Origin: Williamsia herbipolensis
GTDB taxonomy: Bacteria; Actinomycetota; Actinomycetes; Mycobacteriales; Mycobacteriaceae
Assembly: GCF_000964005.1 (NCBI RefSeq)
Contig: NZ_JXYP01000026.1
Coordinates: 1-50,806 of the forward strand
DNA: 50,806 nt
Direction of reading: 5' to 3'
Shown here: positions 1-9,046 of the stretch, one piece after another
Layout: each line of letters opens with the position of its first letter
Position numbering within the stretch: the stretch's first letter is position 1
Made by a program: the position numbers and the translations under genes
The notes under the pieces: generated by a model
What the model was told of the DNA's origin: nothing
What the model saw: the letters and a program-made list of their open reading frames with translations, nothing else
Databases searched by the model: none

Positions 1-97
1 GCTCACGGGGGGTCGGTACGGGACGCTGGGCGGGGTTGCTCGCCCGGGGCGCCGCATCAATACCTGCGCGGGGGGTCGTATTCAACACGGTCGACAC
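1..97 (-). CDS. hpf: Probable ribosome hibernation factor HPF, N-terminus only
   Basis: A reading frame opens with GTG at 97 and runs off the left edge. A perfect AGGAGG (plus-strand cctcct, 105-110) lies seven bases upstream, which fixes the start. The 32 visible residues begin MSTVLNTTPRAGID and are rich in Ala, Pro and Arg, as expected of a disordered N-terminal extension. No diagnostic domain is inside the window. The name comes from context: in mycobacteria the long-form hibernation factor, which dimerises 70S ribosomes in stationary phase, lies directly downstream of the comF-like gene after mtrA-mtrB-lpqB, as here. The gene start is well supported; the identity is inference. Confidence 0.55.
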   Translation of the reverse strand, partial: MSTVLNTTPRAGIDAAPRASNPAQRPVPTPRE

Positions 98-576
98 TCG
101 GTTACCTCCTGGTCTGGGGTGTTCCGCGGGCGTCGCGACTCGGGCGAACGAGATGTCGCCCGAAAGGGATCGCGGTCGGCCACGGTCGGGGTCGGTGCCG
201 CTGCTCGGCGGGGCCGGTGTCCGACCTCCGTGGTCGCGCAGACGTCTCACGAACGGGCGTGAGATCGATTGCATCGCAACGACACTTCTGGGGGGAGCGG
301 CCTCACCTCCACAGGTCGGGCGATGGTGTTCGATCACCGCCGACGTGCACCACGCCGTCGGGCGCGGGCTGGTCGTGATCACCGGCCGGCACGATGCGTG
401 ACGTCGACGAGTGTGATTCCTCAACGTAGTCGCTGCGCCATGGTGTCGCCATGATTTGCGGGTCAACATTTCATCGAGTTTTCATGTCGTTTCGTTGACC
501 TCACCGCGTGTCGTGCGGTGTGTCGCGCCGGACATGTCGCGTTCGGGCGCAGTCACCGATCGGCTCGGGACCCGGC
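98..576. other. Intergenic region upstream of hpf
   Basis: I see no convincing gene in these 479 bases between comF and the probable hpf start. They presumably carry the hpf promoter, but no hexamer pair stands out. A 7-bp inverted repeat, TCTCACG at 245-251 and CGTGAGA at 258-264 with a 6-base spacer, could be an operator or a small hairpin. Short frames here lack ribosome sites and coding-like third positions. Confidence 0.4.
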
Positions 577-1287
577 TCAGGCGCCGGCGATCACGAGCAC
601 CGCATGGACCCCGACGCCGGCCGCGGCGAGCACCCGCAGCGATTCGGTCGCGGTGGCGCCGGTGGTGAGGACGTCGTCGAGCAGGACGACGGCGGTGTCG
701 GGTGCCCGCAGCCGGGCGAGCGAGGCCCGACGCGCGGTGAGGGAGATCGCGTGGGCGAGGTTGTCGACGCGGTCGCGCGCGGACAGCCCGGCCGAGTCCT
801 GCGCCCACATCGACGTGCGGAGTGCACCGACGACCGCGACCCGCGGGCCGAGGAGGTCGGCCGCGGCCCGCGCGATGGCGGTCACCGGATCGCCGCCGCG
901 GCGACGTGCCGCCCACCAGCGCGTCGGTGCCGGCACCAGGATGAGCGAACCGGTCGTGCGCGGCAGTTCCGACCACACCGCCAGCCGGACGAGATCGCGC
1001 GCCACGGCCGCGCCGAGGATCGGCACCAGGTCACCCCGGCCGTGTTCCTTGAGCGCCAGGACAGCGCCTCGACACGGTCCGACGTAGCGGCCGACGGCCC
1101 AGGTGCTCACCGGCGGCGGTACGCGCGGGGTCAGTGCGACCGGATCGTCGCGCAGGGTCGCCTCGCACCGGTCGCACCATCGCGTGCCCGGGCGCGAGCA
1201 GCCACCGCAGTGCAGCGGCACCGCGAGATCGGCGGCGGCGTGGGCGACCGCGCGGCCACCGTCGAGCCAGGTGGACCATCGCGACAT
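577..1287 (-). CDS. comF: ComF family phosphoribosyltransferase-like protein
   Basis: The 236-residue protein has the ComF layout. An N-terminal Cys cluster (CGGCSRPGTRWCDRC, about residues 28-42) looks like a zinc-binding motif. A type I phosphoribosyltransferase fold follows, with the PRPP-binding motif VVLLDDVLTTGATATES near residue 200. The family is known from DNA uptake in competent bacteria; in actinobacteria its substrate and role are unclear. The ATG at 1287 has GAGGA about eight bases upstream. It lies downstream of lpqB on the same strand, matching the mycobacterial order (Rv3242c region). Length is normal for the family. Confidence 0.85.
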   Translation of the reverse strand: MSRWSTWLDGGRAVAHAAADLAVPLHCGGCSRPGTRWCDRCEATLRDDPVALTPRVPPPVSTWAVGRYVGPCRGAVLALKEHGRGDLVPILGAAVARDLVRLAVWSELPRTTGSLILVPAPTRWWAARRRGGDPVTAIARAAADLLGPRVAVVGALRTSMWAQDSAGLSARDRVDNLAHAISLTARRASLARLRAPDTAVVLLDDVLTTGATATESLRVLAAAGVGVHAVLVIAGA

Positions 1288-1379
1288 GGTTCGATCCTCG
1301 TCGCGCCGATCCGGCGGCCCTCTGCCGTCGGCCGCCGGCGCCGGGGGTTGTGCACAGATACACCCGGGACGACGTCAGG

Positions 1380-1753
1380 TCACACGATCCAGCGGGCCGC
1401 GGCCTCGTAGGTCGTCGCGGGGCCGCTGTTGAAGGCGATCGCCGCGGAAGGGGCGTGGCGCCGAACGAGATCCACCACGAGTTCGAGCACTCGACGTGGT
1501 CGTCGGAGTGTCGCAGTCCCCCGCCGATGGTGACGCACTCGAACGGGTGGGCCCGGAGCGCCTCGGTCACCACCGCCTCGATGTCGTCGCTGCCGTCGAG
1601 ACCGAACAGGCACGTCGTCACCGCGACCCCGTGCTCGGCGAACGCGGCCAGACCGGCCTCGATCCCCTGCGCGACCGGCTCGGGATCCCACGATCCGCCG
1701 ACCCGGTACGGGTCGAACCCGATCACCAGGACGCGGGGCGCGGGGCTGCTCAC
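1380..1753 (-). pseudogene. Conserved hypothetical protein, interrupted by a one-base frameshift
   Basis: Two coding-like segments in different frames join into one protein of about 124 residues. The first runs from GTG 1753 (MSSPAPRVLVIGFDPYRVGG) to about 1490, ending GGGLRHSDDHVE. The second continues VLELVVDLVRRHAPSAAIAF and ends at the stop at 1380. Restoring one G near 1486-1491 (GAGTG to GAGGTG) rejoins them. The beginning looks Rossmann-like (LVIGFDP), but I do not recognise a family. It lies between lpqB and comF on the same strand. It may be a decayed gene or a sequencing error at a GG pair. Confidence 0.6.
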
Positions 1754-1793
1754 ACGCGGACGGTACAGCGCGCGACGACGCCGACGAGAGCGA

Positions 1794-3557
1794 TCACTGG
1801 GGCAGGACCGGGATGGCCTGCGACCCCATCGTCGGGGCGACCTCGTTCCAGTACTGGTCGGGTTGACCGTCGGTGCTGCCGAGTCGCAGGACGCCGCGGC
1901 TGTCGGCGGCGTAGAGCGTCGAACGATCCCCCACCACCGCCGTGACCGGCGGGGTCAAATTGCCGCTGAGCAGACCGACCGCAGGCGTCCCGTCGACGCT
2001 CACCTGCACGATCGGCGAGTCGGTGGTGCCTCGTGCCACGACCACGGTGTCACCCGACACCCAGTCGAGGGAGACGGCCTGGCCCCCGATGTTGAACGCG
2101 GCGTCGCGCGCACCGGTCAGCGCCTGCGTGTCGGCGCCGGTGGTCGAGATGACGGCGAGAATCGGTGTGCCGCCCACGATCACGGCGGCGCGAGCACCGT
2201 CGCGCGACACCTGGACCTCGGTGATGTCGCCGCGCGCCACGAGCGACAGTGCGCCGGTGTCGACGAGCCGCGGCGCCTGCAGGGCACCGGTGGCGTCACG
2301 CGACCACCGCTGCAGGCGGCCGTCGACGACGGCCCACACCGTGTCGTCGTCGGGACCGAACGACGGCCGCGAGATCGTGCGTCCCGACGCCACCGTCACC
2401 GGTGTCCCCCCGAGATCGCCGAGTTGCAGCTGCATCGCCGGCCCGCCCGCGGCGCCGCGGGTGACGGCCGCGACACGCTTGCCGTCCGACGACACCGACG
2501 CCGAGAGAACGGCGCCGGAGGTACCGAGCGGTCCCTCGACGGGGGTGAGACCGGTGCCCGTCACGCGATCGAGCGAGCCTGACCGGATGACCATGAGGCC
2601 CACCGAGGACTGCGCGGTGCCCGAGGGATCGAGCGACGCGACGTCGCCGGTGGTCCAGCCCGACGAGTACCGCTCGTTGAGCGGCGCGCCGTCGGCGTCG
2701 ATGACGTAGGGACCGGGGACGTCGGCGCGATCGAGGGTCCAGACGACCTGCGCGGCGAGCAGGGTGCGGTCGCGGTCGGACAGCGAGCTCACCCCGGTCA
2801 GCTGCAACCGTTTGCCGCCGGATCCGAGGGTCTCGATCGATCCGCGCAGTGCCGCCGCGGATCCGAAGGCGGAGTCGACCGCGCGGGACAGCTCGTCGGA
2901 GGGGCCGGAGATCAGCATGTCGACCAGCTGGTCGCTGACGTCGTTGCCGGTGGAGTACAGCCACCGCGGATCGGCGACGAGCCGGTCACCCGACACCGAC
3001 GGGAAGTAGACGTTGCGGGCGCGGTAGCTCGACACGAACTGGGTGCGGTCGACCATCGCCCCGGCGGGAAGCTGTCCGTCGATTCGCCACTGCCCGTCGA
3101 CCAGTCGCATGGTCAGACGCGACTCCACCTTGCCGGTGGCGGGGATGAGATGACCGTTGGGCTGCAGGACGCCGGTGTTGTCGGCGATCAGTCGCGCGGT
3201 GAAGGTGTCGTCGGTGCGGCCGTCGGTCAACACGCTGATGGAGTCGAGGATCAGCGAGCCACCACGGTCGTCCCAGTTGTCCGACGCCGACGCCGTCAGG
3301 TACTGCCGGGCCGCCAGGTGACCCGAACCGGGGTTCGCCGAGGCCTTGAGGAAGTCGCGGACCAGGGCCTCGGGGCTCATCCCGGGTACCGGGCTCGGCA
3401 CCGACACCGCCGGTGCCCGGCTGGGCAGCGTGCCGATCGGCTGCGGGCTCGAACTGGTCGGGATCGACACGCATCCGGCGCTCACGGTCACCGCGACGCA
3501 GATCGCGGCCAGCGCGGCGATCGGCGTGCGACGCCGACGTCGTGGGGCATCACTCAC
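1794..3557 (-). CDS. lpqB: Lipoprotein LpqB
   Basis: The 587-residue lipoprotein has a basic N-terminus, a hydrophobic segment and the lipobox VSAGC (lipidated Cys near residue 29). A GerMN-like domain occupies the first half and a beta-propeller-like C-terminal half follows. In mycobacteria LpqB binds the extracellular part of MtrB and modulates MtrAB signalling in cell-wall homeostasis and division. I chose GTG 3557, which overlaps the mtrB stop by eight bases and implies translational coupling. An in-frame ATG at 3578 would add seven residues. Length and position directly after mtrB are typical. Confidence 0.93.
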   Translation of the reverse strand: MSDAPRRRRRTPIAALAAICVAVTVSAGCVSIPTSSSPQPIGTLPSRAPAVSVPSPVPGMSPEALVRDFLKASANPGSGHLAARQYLTASASDNWDDRGGSLILDSISVLTDGRTDDTFTARLIADNTGVLQPNGHLIPATGKVESRLTMRLVDGQWRIDGQLPAGAMVDRTQFVSSYRARNVYFPSVSGDRLVADPRWLYSTGNDVSDQLVDMLISGPSDELSRAVDSAFGSAAALRGSIETLGSGGKRLQLTGVSSLSDRDRTLLAAQVVWTLDRADVPGPYVIDADGAPLNERYSSGWTTGDVASLDPSGTAQSSVGLMVIRSGSLDRVTGTGLTPVEGPLGTSGAVLSASVSSDGKRVAAVTRGAAGGPAMQLQLGDLGGTPVTVASGRTISRPSFGPDDDTVWAVVDGRLQRWSRDATGALQAPRLVDTGALSLVARGDITEVQVSRDGARAAVIVGGTPILAVISTTGADTQALTGARDAAFNIGGQAVSLDWVSGDTVVVARGTTDSPIVQVSVDGTPAVGLLSGNLTPPVTAVVGDRSTLYAADSRGVLRLGSTDGQPDQYWNEVAPTMGSQAIPVLPQ

Positions 3558-5205
3558 GGCCGGTGGCCTTCCGTGCACCGAGGGGCTTGAGCGGCAACGG
3601 ACTTCCCAGCACCTTGTGCCCGCGCACCAACGGCAGCGTCAGCCGGAAGCTGGCGCCGGCGCCCGGTTCGCCCCACGCCTCCAGTCGACCGTTGTGCAGG
3701 CGCGCGTCCTCGATGCTGATGGCCAGGCCCAGCCCGGTGCCGCCGGATCGACGGAAACGCGAGGGGTCAGAGCGCCAGAACCGGTTGAAGACGAGCTTCT
3801 CCTCACCGGGCCGCAGACCGATGCCGCGGTCGCGGACGGTGATCGCCACCGCGTCGCCGTCGCTGCGCATCGTGAGCGTCACGGGCTTCTGTTCACCGTG
3901 GTCGATGGCGTTGGCCAGCAGGTTGCGCAGGATGCGTTCCACACGGCGCGGATCGATCTCGGCCATCACCGGTTCGGTGGGCAGATCGAGGACCAACGGG
4001 GTGTCGGTGTCGGCGGCGAGGTGTCGCACGGTGGCGAGCGCACCGTCGATGGGGATGCTCATGGGGATCTTCTCGGCGGCCAGTTCGGCGACGCCGGCGT
4101 CGTGGCGGGAGATCTCGAGGAGTTCACCGAGCAGCGTCTCGAAGCGGTCGAGCTCGCTGTTCATCAGCTCCACCGACCGCTTGTTCACCGGGTCGAGGTC
4201 GTCGCGCGACTCGTAGAGGACGTCGGCGGCCATCCGCACGGTGGTGAGCGGGGTGCGCAGTTCGTGGCTGACGTCGGAGGTGAACTGCCGTTGCAGTCCG
4301 CCGAACTCCTCGAGGCTGCTGATCTGTTTGGACAGGCTCTCGGCCATGTCGTTGAACGACATCGCCAGCCGGGCCATGTCGTCCTCGCCTCGCACCGGCA
4401 TGCGCTCTTTGAGTCGACCGTCGGCGAACCGCACCGCGATCCGCGACGCCGACCGGACCGGGATCACCACCTGCCGCGACACCAGCATGGCGATGGCCGC
4501 CAGCAACACGATCAGCACCAGACCGCCGGTGAACAGGGTGCCGCGGACCAGCGAGACGGTGCTCTCCTCGTTGGTCAGGGGGAACACCAGGTACAGCTCG
4601 AGCCCGGCCACGCCGGTTGCCGTCGGTGTACCGATGATGAGCGCGGGTGACCGTTTGCCGCCGTTCTCGGCGACCGAGGAGTACCGATAGGCGATGCGGC
4701 CGCCGCGGACCATGGCGCGCAGGTTGTCGGGGATCTCGTCGGCCGGGCCGACCGACGCCGAGTCCTGGGGACCGGCGGGCACCAGCAGGACGGTGTCGAA
4801 GGTGCCGACCACTCCCGACGCCGGGGTGGTGCCGACGTCGCGGTCGGTGAGGATCGACCGGGTCTGCTGCAGACGGTTGGTGATCGAGGCGTTGGTGTCG
4901 CCGCCGGCGAGGTCGCGTTCGACCGAGGTGCGGGCCCGGTCGATCTCCTCGGTGGCCGCCCGCAGTTTCTGTTCGAGCAGCCGGTCGGTGATCTGGCTGG
5001 TCAGCACGAAACCCAGGATCAGCAGCACCACGAGCGAGAGCACCATGGTCGACACGACCACCCGCAGCTGCAGCGATCGACGCCAGAGACGTCCGGTGAC
5101 CCGGCCGGCCGCCGACCACCGGCGCAGGAAACGCGGGAAGGTCGGGTTGATGCGGCGACGGCCGCGCCCCATGCGGGCCGGTCGGGAGGGGTGTGTACGG
5201 ATCAC
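3550..5205 (-). CDS. mtrB: Two-component sensor histidine kinase MtrB
   Basis: The 551-residue membrane kinase partners MtrA. Visible parts are a basic cytoplasmic start, a first membrane segment near residues 49-72, an extracellular sensor region, a second membrane segment near 212-237, a HAMP linker, a HisKA box ([11 protein letters not shown], phospho-His near 311) and an HATPase domain with N box ([10 protein letters not shown], near 427), DRGIGL and GGTGLGLAI. The GTG start at 5205 overlaps the mtrA stop in a GTGA arrangement and the 3' end overlaps lpqB, so the three genes form a coupled operon. All catalytic motifs are intact. Confidence 0.96.
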   Translation of the reverse strand: MIRTHPSRPARMGRGRRRINPTFPRFLRRWSAAGRVTGRLWRRSLQLRVVVSTMVLSLVVLLILGFVLTSQITDRLLEQKLRAATEEIDRARTSVERDLAGGDTNASITNRLQQTRSILTDRDVGTTPASGVVGTFDTVLLVPAGPQDSASVGPADEIPDNLRAMVRGGRIAYRYSSVAENGGKRSPALIIGTPTATGVAGLELYLVFPLTNEESTVSLVRGTLFTGGLVLIVLLAAIAMLVSRQVVIPVRSASRIAVRFADGRLKERMPVRGEDDMARLAMSFNDMAESLSKQISSLEEFGGLQRQFTSDVSHELRTPLTTVRMAADVLYESRDDLDPVNKRSVELMNSELDRFETLLGELLEISRHDAGVAELAAEKIPMSIPIDGALATVRHLAADTDTPLVLDLPTEPVMAEIDPRRVERILRNLLANAIDHGEQKPVTLTMRSDGDAVAITVRDRGIGLRPGEEKLVFNRFWRSDPSRFRRSGGTGLGLAISIEDARLHNGRLEAWGEPGAGASFRLTLPLVRGHKVLGSPLPLKPLGARKATGRE

Positions 5206-5888
5206 GGCGGGCCGGCCTTGTAGCCGACCCCCCTCACCGTGAGCACGACCTCGGGATTCTCCGGGTCGAGCTCGACCTTGGCGCGCAGGCGCTGGACGTG
5301 GACGTTGACCAACCGGGTGTCGGCGGGATGCCGGTAGCCCCAGACCTGCTCGAGGAGCACGTCGCGGGTGAACACCTGGCGGGGTTTGCGGGCGAGCGCG
5401 ACCAGCAGGTCGAACTCCAACGGCGTCAACGAGATCGGGTTGCCGTCACGGGTCACCTTGTGCGCGGGGACGTCGATCTCGATCGGGCCGATGGACAGCA
5501 GTTCGGCGGGCTCGTCGTCGGTGCGGCGCAGCCGGGCGCGCACGCGGGCGACGAGTTCCTTCGGCTTGAACGGCTTCACCATGTAGTCGTCGGCGCCGGA
5601 TTCGAGGCCGAGGACGACATCCACGGTGTCGCTCTTCGCGGTGAGCATCACGATGGGGACGCCGGAATCGGCACGCAGGACGCGGCACACATCGATGCCG
5701 TTCATCCCGGGCAACATCAGGTCGAGCAGCACCAGATCGGGCCGGATCTCGCGGACCGCGGCCAGCGCCTGGGTGCCGTCACCGACGACGAACGGTTCGA
5801 AGCCCTCACCGCGCAGCACGATCGTGAGCATCTCGGCGAGCGCCGCGTCGTCGTCGACGACGAGAATCCTGGGCTTCATGACACCCAT
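5202..5888 (-). CDS. mtrA: Two-component response regulator MtrA
   Basis: This OmpR-family regulator of 228 residues controls cell-wall, division and replication genes in mycobacteria. The receiver domain carries the acidic pocket ([11 protein letters not shown]), phospho-acceptor Asp56 (LLDLMLPG) and the conserved Lys in VKPFKPKE. The C-terminal winged helix is near-identical to the mycobacterial protein ([19 protein letters not shown]). I chose ATG 5888, giving [14 protein letters not shown], which matches the start of the mycobacterial homologue; ATG 5879 is an alternative. The longer upstream open frame is not family-like. It is divergent from tmk, with 142 bases between the starts. Confidence 0.96.
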   Translation of the reverse strand: MGVMKPRILVVDDDAALAEMLTIVLRGEGFEPFVVGDGTQALAAVREIRPDLVLLDLMLPGMNGIDVCRVLRADSGVPIVMLTAKSDTVDVVLGLESGADDYMVKPFKPKELVARVRARLRRTDDEPAELLSIGPIEIDVPAHKVTRDGNPISLTPLEFDLLVALARKPRQVFTRDVLLEQVWGYRHPADTRLVNVHVQRLRAKVELDPENPEVVLTVRGVGYKAGPP

Positions 5889-6017
5889 GGTGACATTGCG
5901 ACCGGTGAACCGGCGGGTGGCGCGCCGACGCCCACCGGTCCTCTGACCGGCACATCGCCACACGTCGCCGACGGCGCGCCCGTGTGCAGATGAGCGCAAT
6001 TGCCGTGTGCGGCTGGC

Positions 6018-6023
6018 TAGCAT
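6018..6023 (+). promoter_or_regulatory. Leaderless promoter -10 box of tmk
   Basis: TAGCAT ends seven bases before the GTG at 6031. A transcript from it would begin at or next to the start codon, and no Shine-Dalgarno sequence is present. The same spacing recurs before dtd and cinA in this window. Confidence 0.5.
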
Positions 6024-6030
6024 CGGCGGT

Positions 6031-6666
6031 GTGGGAGTTCTCATCGCGGTGGAAGGGCTCGACGGCGCCGGCAAGCGCACGCTTGTCGACGGGTTGACCC
6101 AACGGTGGACCGCGACGGGTCACCGCGTGGCGACGATGGCGTTCCCCCGCTACGGGGAGTCGGTCCACGCCGACATCGCCGCGGAGGCGTTGCACGGCGA
6201 GCACGGCGACCTCCGGTCGAGCCCCTACGCGATGGCGATGCTGTTCGCCCTGGACCGACGCGGCGCCGCCGGGCTGATCCGGGAACGTCTCGCCGGGTGC
6301 GACGTCCTGCTCCTCGACCGTTATGTCGCCTCGAACGCCGCCTACACCGCCGCGCGGTGCGAGCAGGACGCCGACGGGGAGGCCGTCGCCTGGGTGGCCG
6401 AGGTCGAGTACCACCGGTTCGGTCTGCCCGTCCCCGACCACCATCTGCTCATCGACGTCACCGCCGAGGTCGCAATGGGTCGCGCACGCTCACGCGCCGA
6501 CCTGGACTCGTCGCGCGCCCGCGACGCCTACGAACGCGACGGCTCACTGCAGAACCGCGTCGACGAGCTGTATCGCGCTCTGGCACAGCGTGACTGGATG
6601 TCGCCGTGGACGGTGGTCGACAACGCAGGCGCGCTCGCCATCGCCGACGACCTCCTCACCGAGTAG
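6031..6666 (+). CDS. tmk: Thymidylate kinase
   Basis: Tmk phosphorylates dTMP to dTDP in dTTP synthesis. The 211-residue protein has the actinobacterial P-loop EGLDGAGKRTL near its N-terminus, the FPRYGES dTMP-binding segment and the LLDRYVASNAAY motif with the conserved DR. GTG 6031 is preferred because the protein then starts at VGVLIAVEG as in homologues and a -10 box lies seven bases upstream; an in-frame ATG lies at 6007. In mycobacteria tmk is co-directional with mtrA, but here it is divergent. It converges on the low-GC island genes. Confidence 0.93.
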   Translation: MGVLIAVEGLDGAGKRTLVDGLTQRWTATGHRVATMAFPRYGESVHADIAAEALHGEHGDLRSSPYAMAMLFALDRRGAAGLIRERLAGCDVLLLDRYVASNAAYTAARCEQDADGEAVAWVAEVEYHRFGLPVPDHHLLIDVTAEVAMGRARSRADLDSSRARDAYERDGSLQNRVDELYRALAQRDWMSPWTVVDNAGALAIADDLLTE

Positions 6667-6748
6667 ACGTCGCCCCCTGCTCGGTGCCCCGCACGAGGAA
6701 CGGGTAGCGCTCGGACACCGACGCCGAGAACAACGCCTTCGCTGTACG
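6656..6748 (-). pseudogene. Possible 3' remnant of a host gene at the island edge
   Basis: Directly after the TAG of the HEAT-repeat gene, the same frame stays open for 30 codons, including ALFSASVSERYPFLVRGTEQ, to a TGA at 6656-6658 that overlaps the tmk 3' end. Its codons have the G/C third-position bias of the core chromosome, unlike the island. It has no start or ribosome site. It may be the C-terminus of a gene that originally lay between sahH and tmk and lost its 5' part when the island arrived. The family is not recognised, and chance is possible over so short a stretch. Confidence 0.35.
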
Positions 6749-9046
6749 CTATAAAGCCCGTGCGACCAAGCGTCGAACAACAATTGACGAGTCGCTTGCT
6801 CCGGCTTGCAGGAGTAGCTCCGAGTAGGCGTTTTCGTGTCCGCGCTTACGCGCTTGCAGTGCCGCGTCCGTGGCTGTGAGGCGTACGCGGATATGAGCCG
6901 CCGCATATTGGTCTGCCAAGCGCGCCCACGCCAGCTCGACAAGGCTCTTCTGCGTTATTTGACTTGTGAGACGTGCCGCTAGAGCAACCACACGCGAATC
7001 AGGGTCAAAAACTGCGCCTAAAAGGAGATTATCAAGAACTGCGTCGGAATCCTCATGCAGATCGACTCGCTTAGTCTCGAATTGGTTCAGAGCAATTATC
7101 CGCACCTGCACGTCAGGATCTCGAACCGCGAAGGCGAGTTGGTCGATTTGCGATCGACGGTCTTGGGAGACTCGTAGGCGAAGACCGGCCAAGGCAGCGT
7201 TCATTGCACGCAGATCGTCTCGACCCGTCCAACTTCTATCGACAATCGACAAATCGCTTCGGTCGCGAATGAGTTCCGTTGGGGGGGTACGGATTCCTGT
7301 GACGCCCTCATCTAACAACCAGACTAGTGCCTGACATGCATCAATCACGTCAGTTGCCGACGAGTAAGCAGAGGCTAAAGTAGCTTCGACGGCCTCCAGC
7401 CCGCGCGGCGTCACTCGACCCAGCGCCATGGCAGCCTGCGCGATCTGCTTCGAGCTGCTGGAGCCGAAAGAGGACCATCTACCTTCTTGATTTGCTTGAA
7501 CCTCGTCGACATGTCGCGAAATAACTTCCTCTTCTAGATCCTCGATCAAAGCGACGTTCGCGAGGTCCGGAAAGTTCAGGGCGACTACCGCACTTGCCTC
7601 TCGCGGCTGCGCCGCAACGATAAATTTTTTGAGATCATCGTCGTCGTCACGTGACGACGCCCGAATCGCAGCAAGGCACAAAAATGCGTCCGTCAACGAG
7701 GCGTCGGGGTCAGATTCAGCCGAGCGAATCGCATCCATCAGCGCGTCAACCAACACGTCAGACGCTGGTCTCCCGACATCTTCAACATCCGCTGGTACGA
7801 GTCGTCGGCAGACCGCACCTCTCACTTCTGGGCTAAGGCTGACGAATCTTTCCACCCACAATTGCGGACTGTACGAGATTAAGCGAGCGAAAGTTTGCAA
7901 GCTTTCTTGATCGGGATGTAATTGAGTTGCGGTTTCGTCGTCGCCGCTACTTATCCAACGCAATTCAAGGTGACTGGAGTCGATCCAATCTTTCGCCAGG
8001 TCGAACGGCAGCACGTCCCACAATTGCGAGCAAACTTTCTGCCACGTAGTCCGAGAAACTCTCCGACCATTCAACAAGTCGGATTGGATGAATTCTCGCG
8101 CCGTATCCTCATCAAAAATGGCTTCGTTTGAACTTAGAAGCCGCTCAATGTCGCGCCCTCCGCCAGCGATCCAATTTACGATCGCCGCCTTGGTTTCAGA
8201 CTGGCTACGCGAGTCGAGTAATCCGACACTCGCCATAGTCAGCATCACTCGCTTGTAAACCCAGTAAGCGCCGGCCCAGTCCGCCTGAAGCTGGGCAGCG
8301 AGAAGTTCCCGCGGCAACGCTGACTGTCCGCTGCCGAATGTTCTCGTGAAAGGACTACGAAACTTCTCGCGGGCTGAGTCCAATACAAACTTGGTGGACA
8401 CGGAACCGACGACATCAAGAATGTCGTCGTAACGAACGCTCGGCGATGTCAGGCGTTTGAAGTAGATATACTCATTTTGCCCAAAATCTCCACCTACTCC
8501 TCCGATCGCCTTCTTCAAGTCGCCGGTAGCCCGCCTGAAGGCGAGAACGTAGAATTCGCTCGCGGCGTCGATTCCGGAGCTTTCGAGAATTCGAAATGCA
8601 ATCAACATCAAAAGGCGTGCGATCGTGTCCCGGTCGAGAGACCGCTCTTCCAGCACCAGACGCTTGTAGCAGTCGCGTGCCCGAGCCTCTGTCGGTTCCA
8701 GCCACAATTCGGTCTGTAGGAGCAGCGCGCGGACGAAACCGCTCTTACCGCCGTCGGCATTTTGGCGCGAACGAAAGTATTCGGCAGCCTCTCCGCGTCC
8801 CTCCATCAATGCGGTCCGCAGCGTTTCTCCAACGAGAAATAGCGCCGAACCATCATCGGTCAGTGGTTCGACTTCGCGAAAGCCCGCCCATTCCGGTCGT
8901 TGAGACTCCAGATGCGCGGGGTGTAGCTTCAGCACTGCTGAAAAATGCTTTGCTCCCGGCATCCCCGACTTGTCGAGATACCGTAAGTCTCCCCTAATCG
9001 CGGCGCGAAGAACTTTCTGATCCGAACTGAGACTAGCGGGACTCAC
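6749..9046 (-). CDS. Large alpha-helical / HEAT-repeat protein of a two-gene island
   Basis: This 765-residue protein belongs to no family I can name. The N-terminal part (about residues 20-350) looks helical, in TPR/HEAT style. The last third contains HEAT-like helix pairs such as AVRDPDVQVRIIALNQF, AVFDPDSRVVALAARLTSQ and ASDSSIVVRRLVARAL. The last pair is cut by the stop, so the C-terminus may be truncated. GTG 9046 overlaps the upstream gene by 14 bases and has AGAGG upstream; an in-frame ATG at 9091 lies deeper in that gene. The overlap implies coupled translation and a shared function. Base composition is clearly lower in G+C than the flanks, pointing to transfer. A scaffold or sensor role beside the TIR-like partner is inference. 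Confidence 0.75.
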   Translation of the reverse strand: MSPASLSSDQKVLRAAIRGDLRYLDKSGMPGAKHFSAVLKLHPAHLESQRPEWAGFREVEPLTDDGSALFLVGETLRTALMEGRGEAAEYFRSRQNADGGKSGFVRALLLQTELWLEPTEARARDCYKRLVLEERSLDRDTIARLLMLIAFRILESSGIDAASEFYVLAFRRATGDLKKAIGGVGGDFGQNEYIYFKRLTSPSVRYDDILDVVGSVSTKFVLDSAREKFRSPFTRTFGSGQSALPRELLAAQLQADWAGAYWVYKRVMLTMASVGLLDSRSQSETKAAIVNWIAGGGRDIERLLSSNEAIFDEDTAREFIQSDLLNGRRVSRTTWQKVCSQLWDVLPFDLAKDWIDSSHLELRWISSGDDETATQLHPDQESLQTFARLISYSPQLWVERFVSLSPEVRGAVCRRLVPADVEDVGRPASDVLVDALMDAIRSAESDPDASLTDAFLCLAAIRASSRDDDDDLKKFIVAAQPREASAVVALNFPDLANVALIEDLEEEVISRHVDEVQANQEGRWSSFGSSSSKQIAQAAMALGRVTPRGLEAVEATLASAYSSATDVIDACQALVWLLDEGVTGIRTPPTELIRDRSDLSIVDRSWTGRDDLRAMNAALAGLRLRVSQDRRSQIDQLAFAVRDPDVQVRIIALNQFETKRVDLHEDSDAVLDNLLLGAVFDPDSRVVALAARLTSQITQKSLVELAWARLADQYAAAHIRVRLTATDAALQARKRGHENAYSELLLQAGASDSSIVVRRLVARAL

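Noticed and set aside
6656-6751. Amber read-through extending the HEAT-repeat protein by 30 residues
   Set aside because: The downstream codons differ in composition from the gene, and nothing suggests TAG suppression. A recombination junction is simpler.
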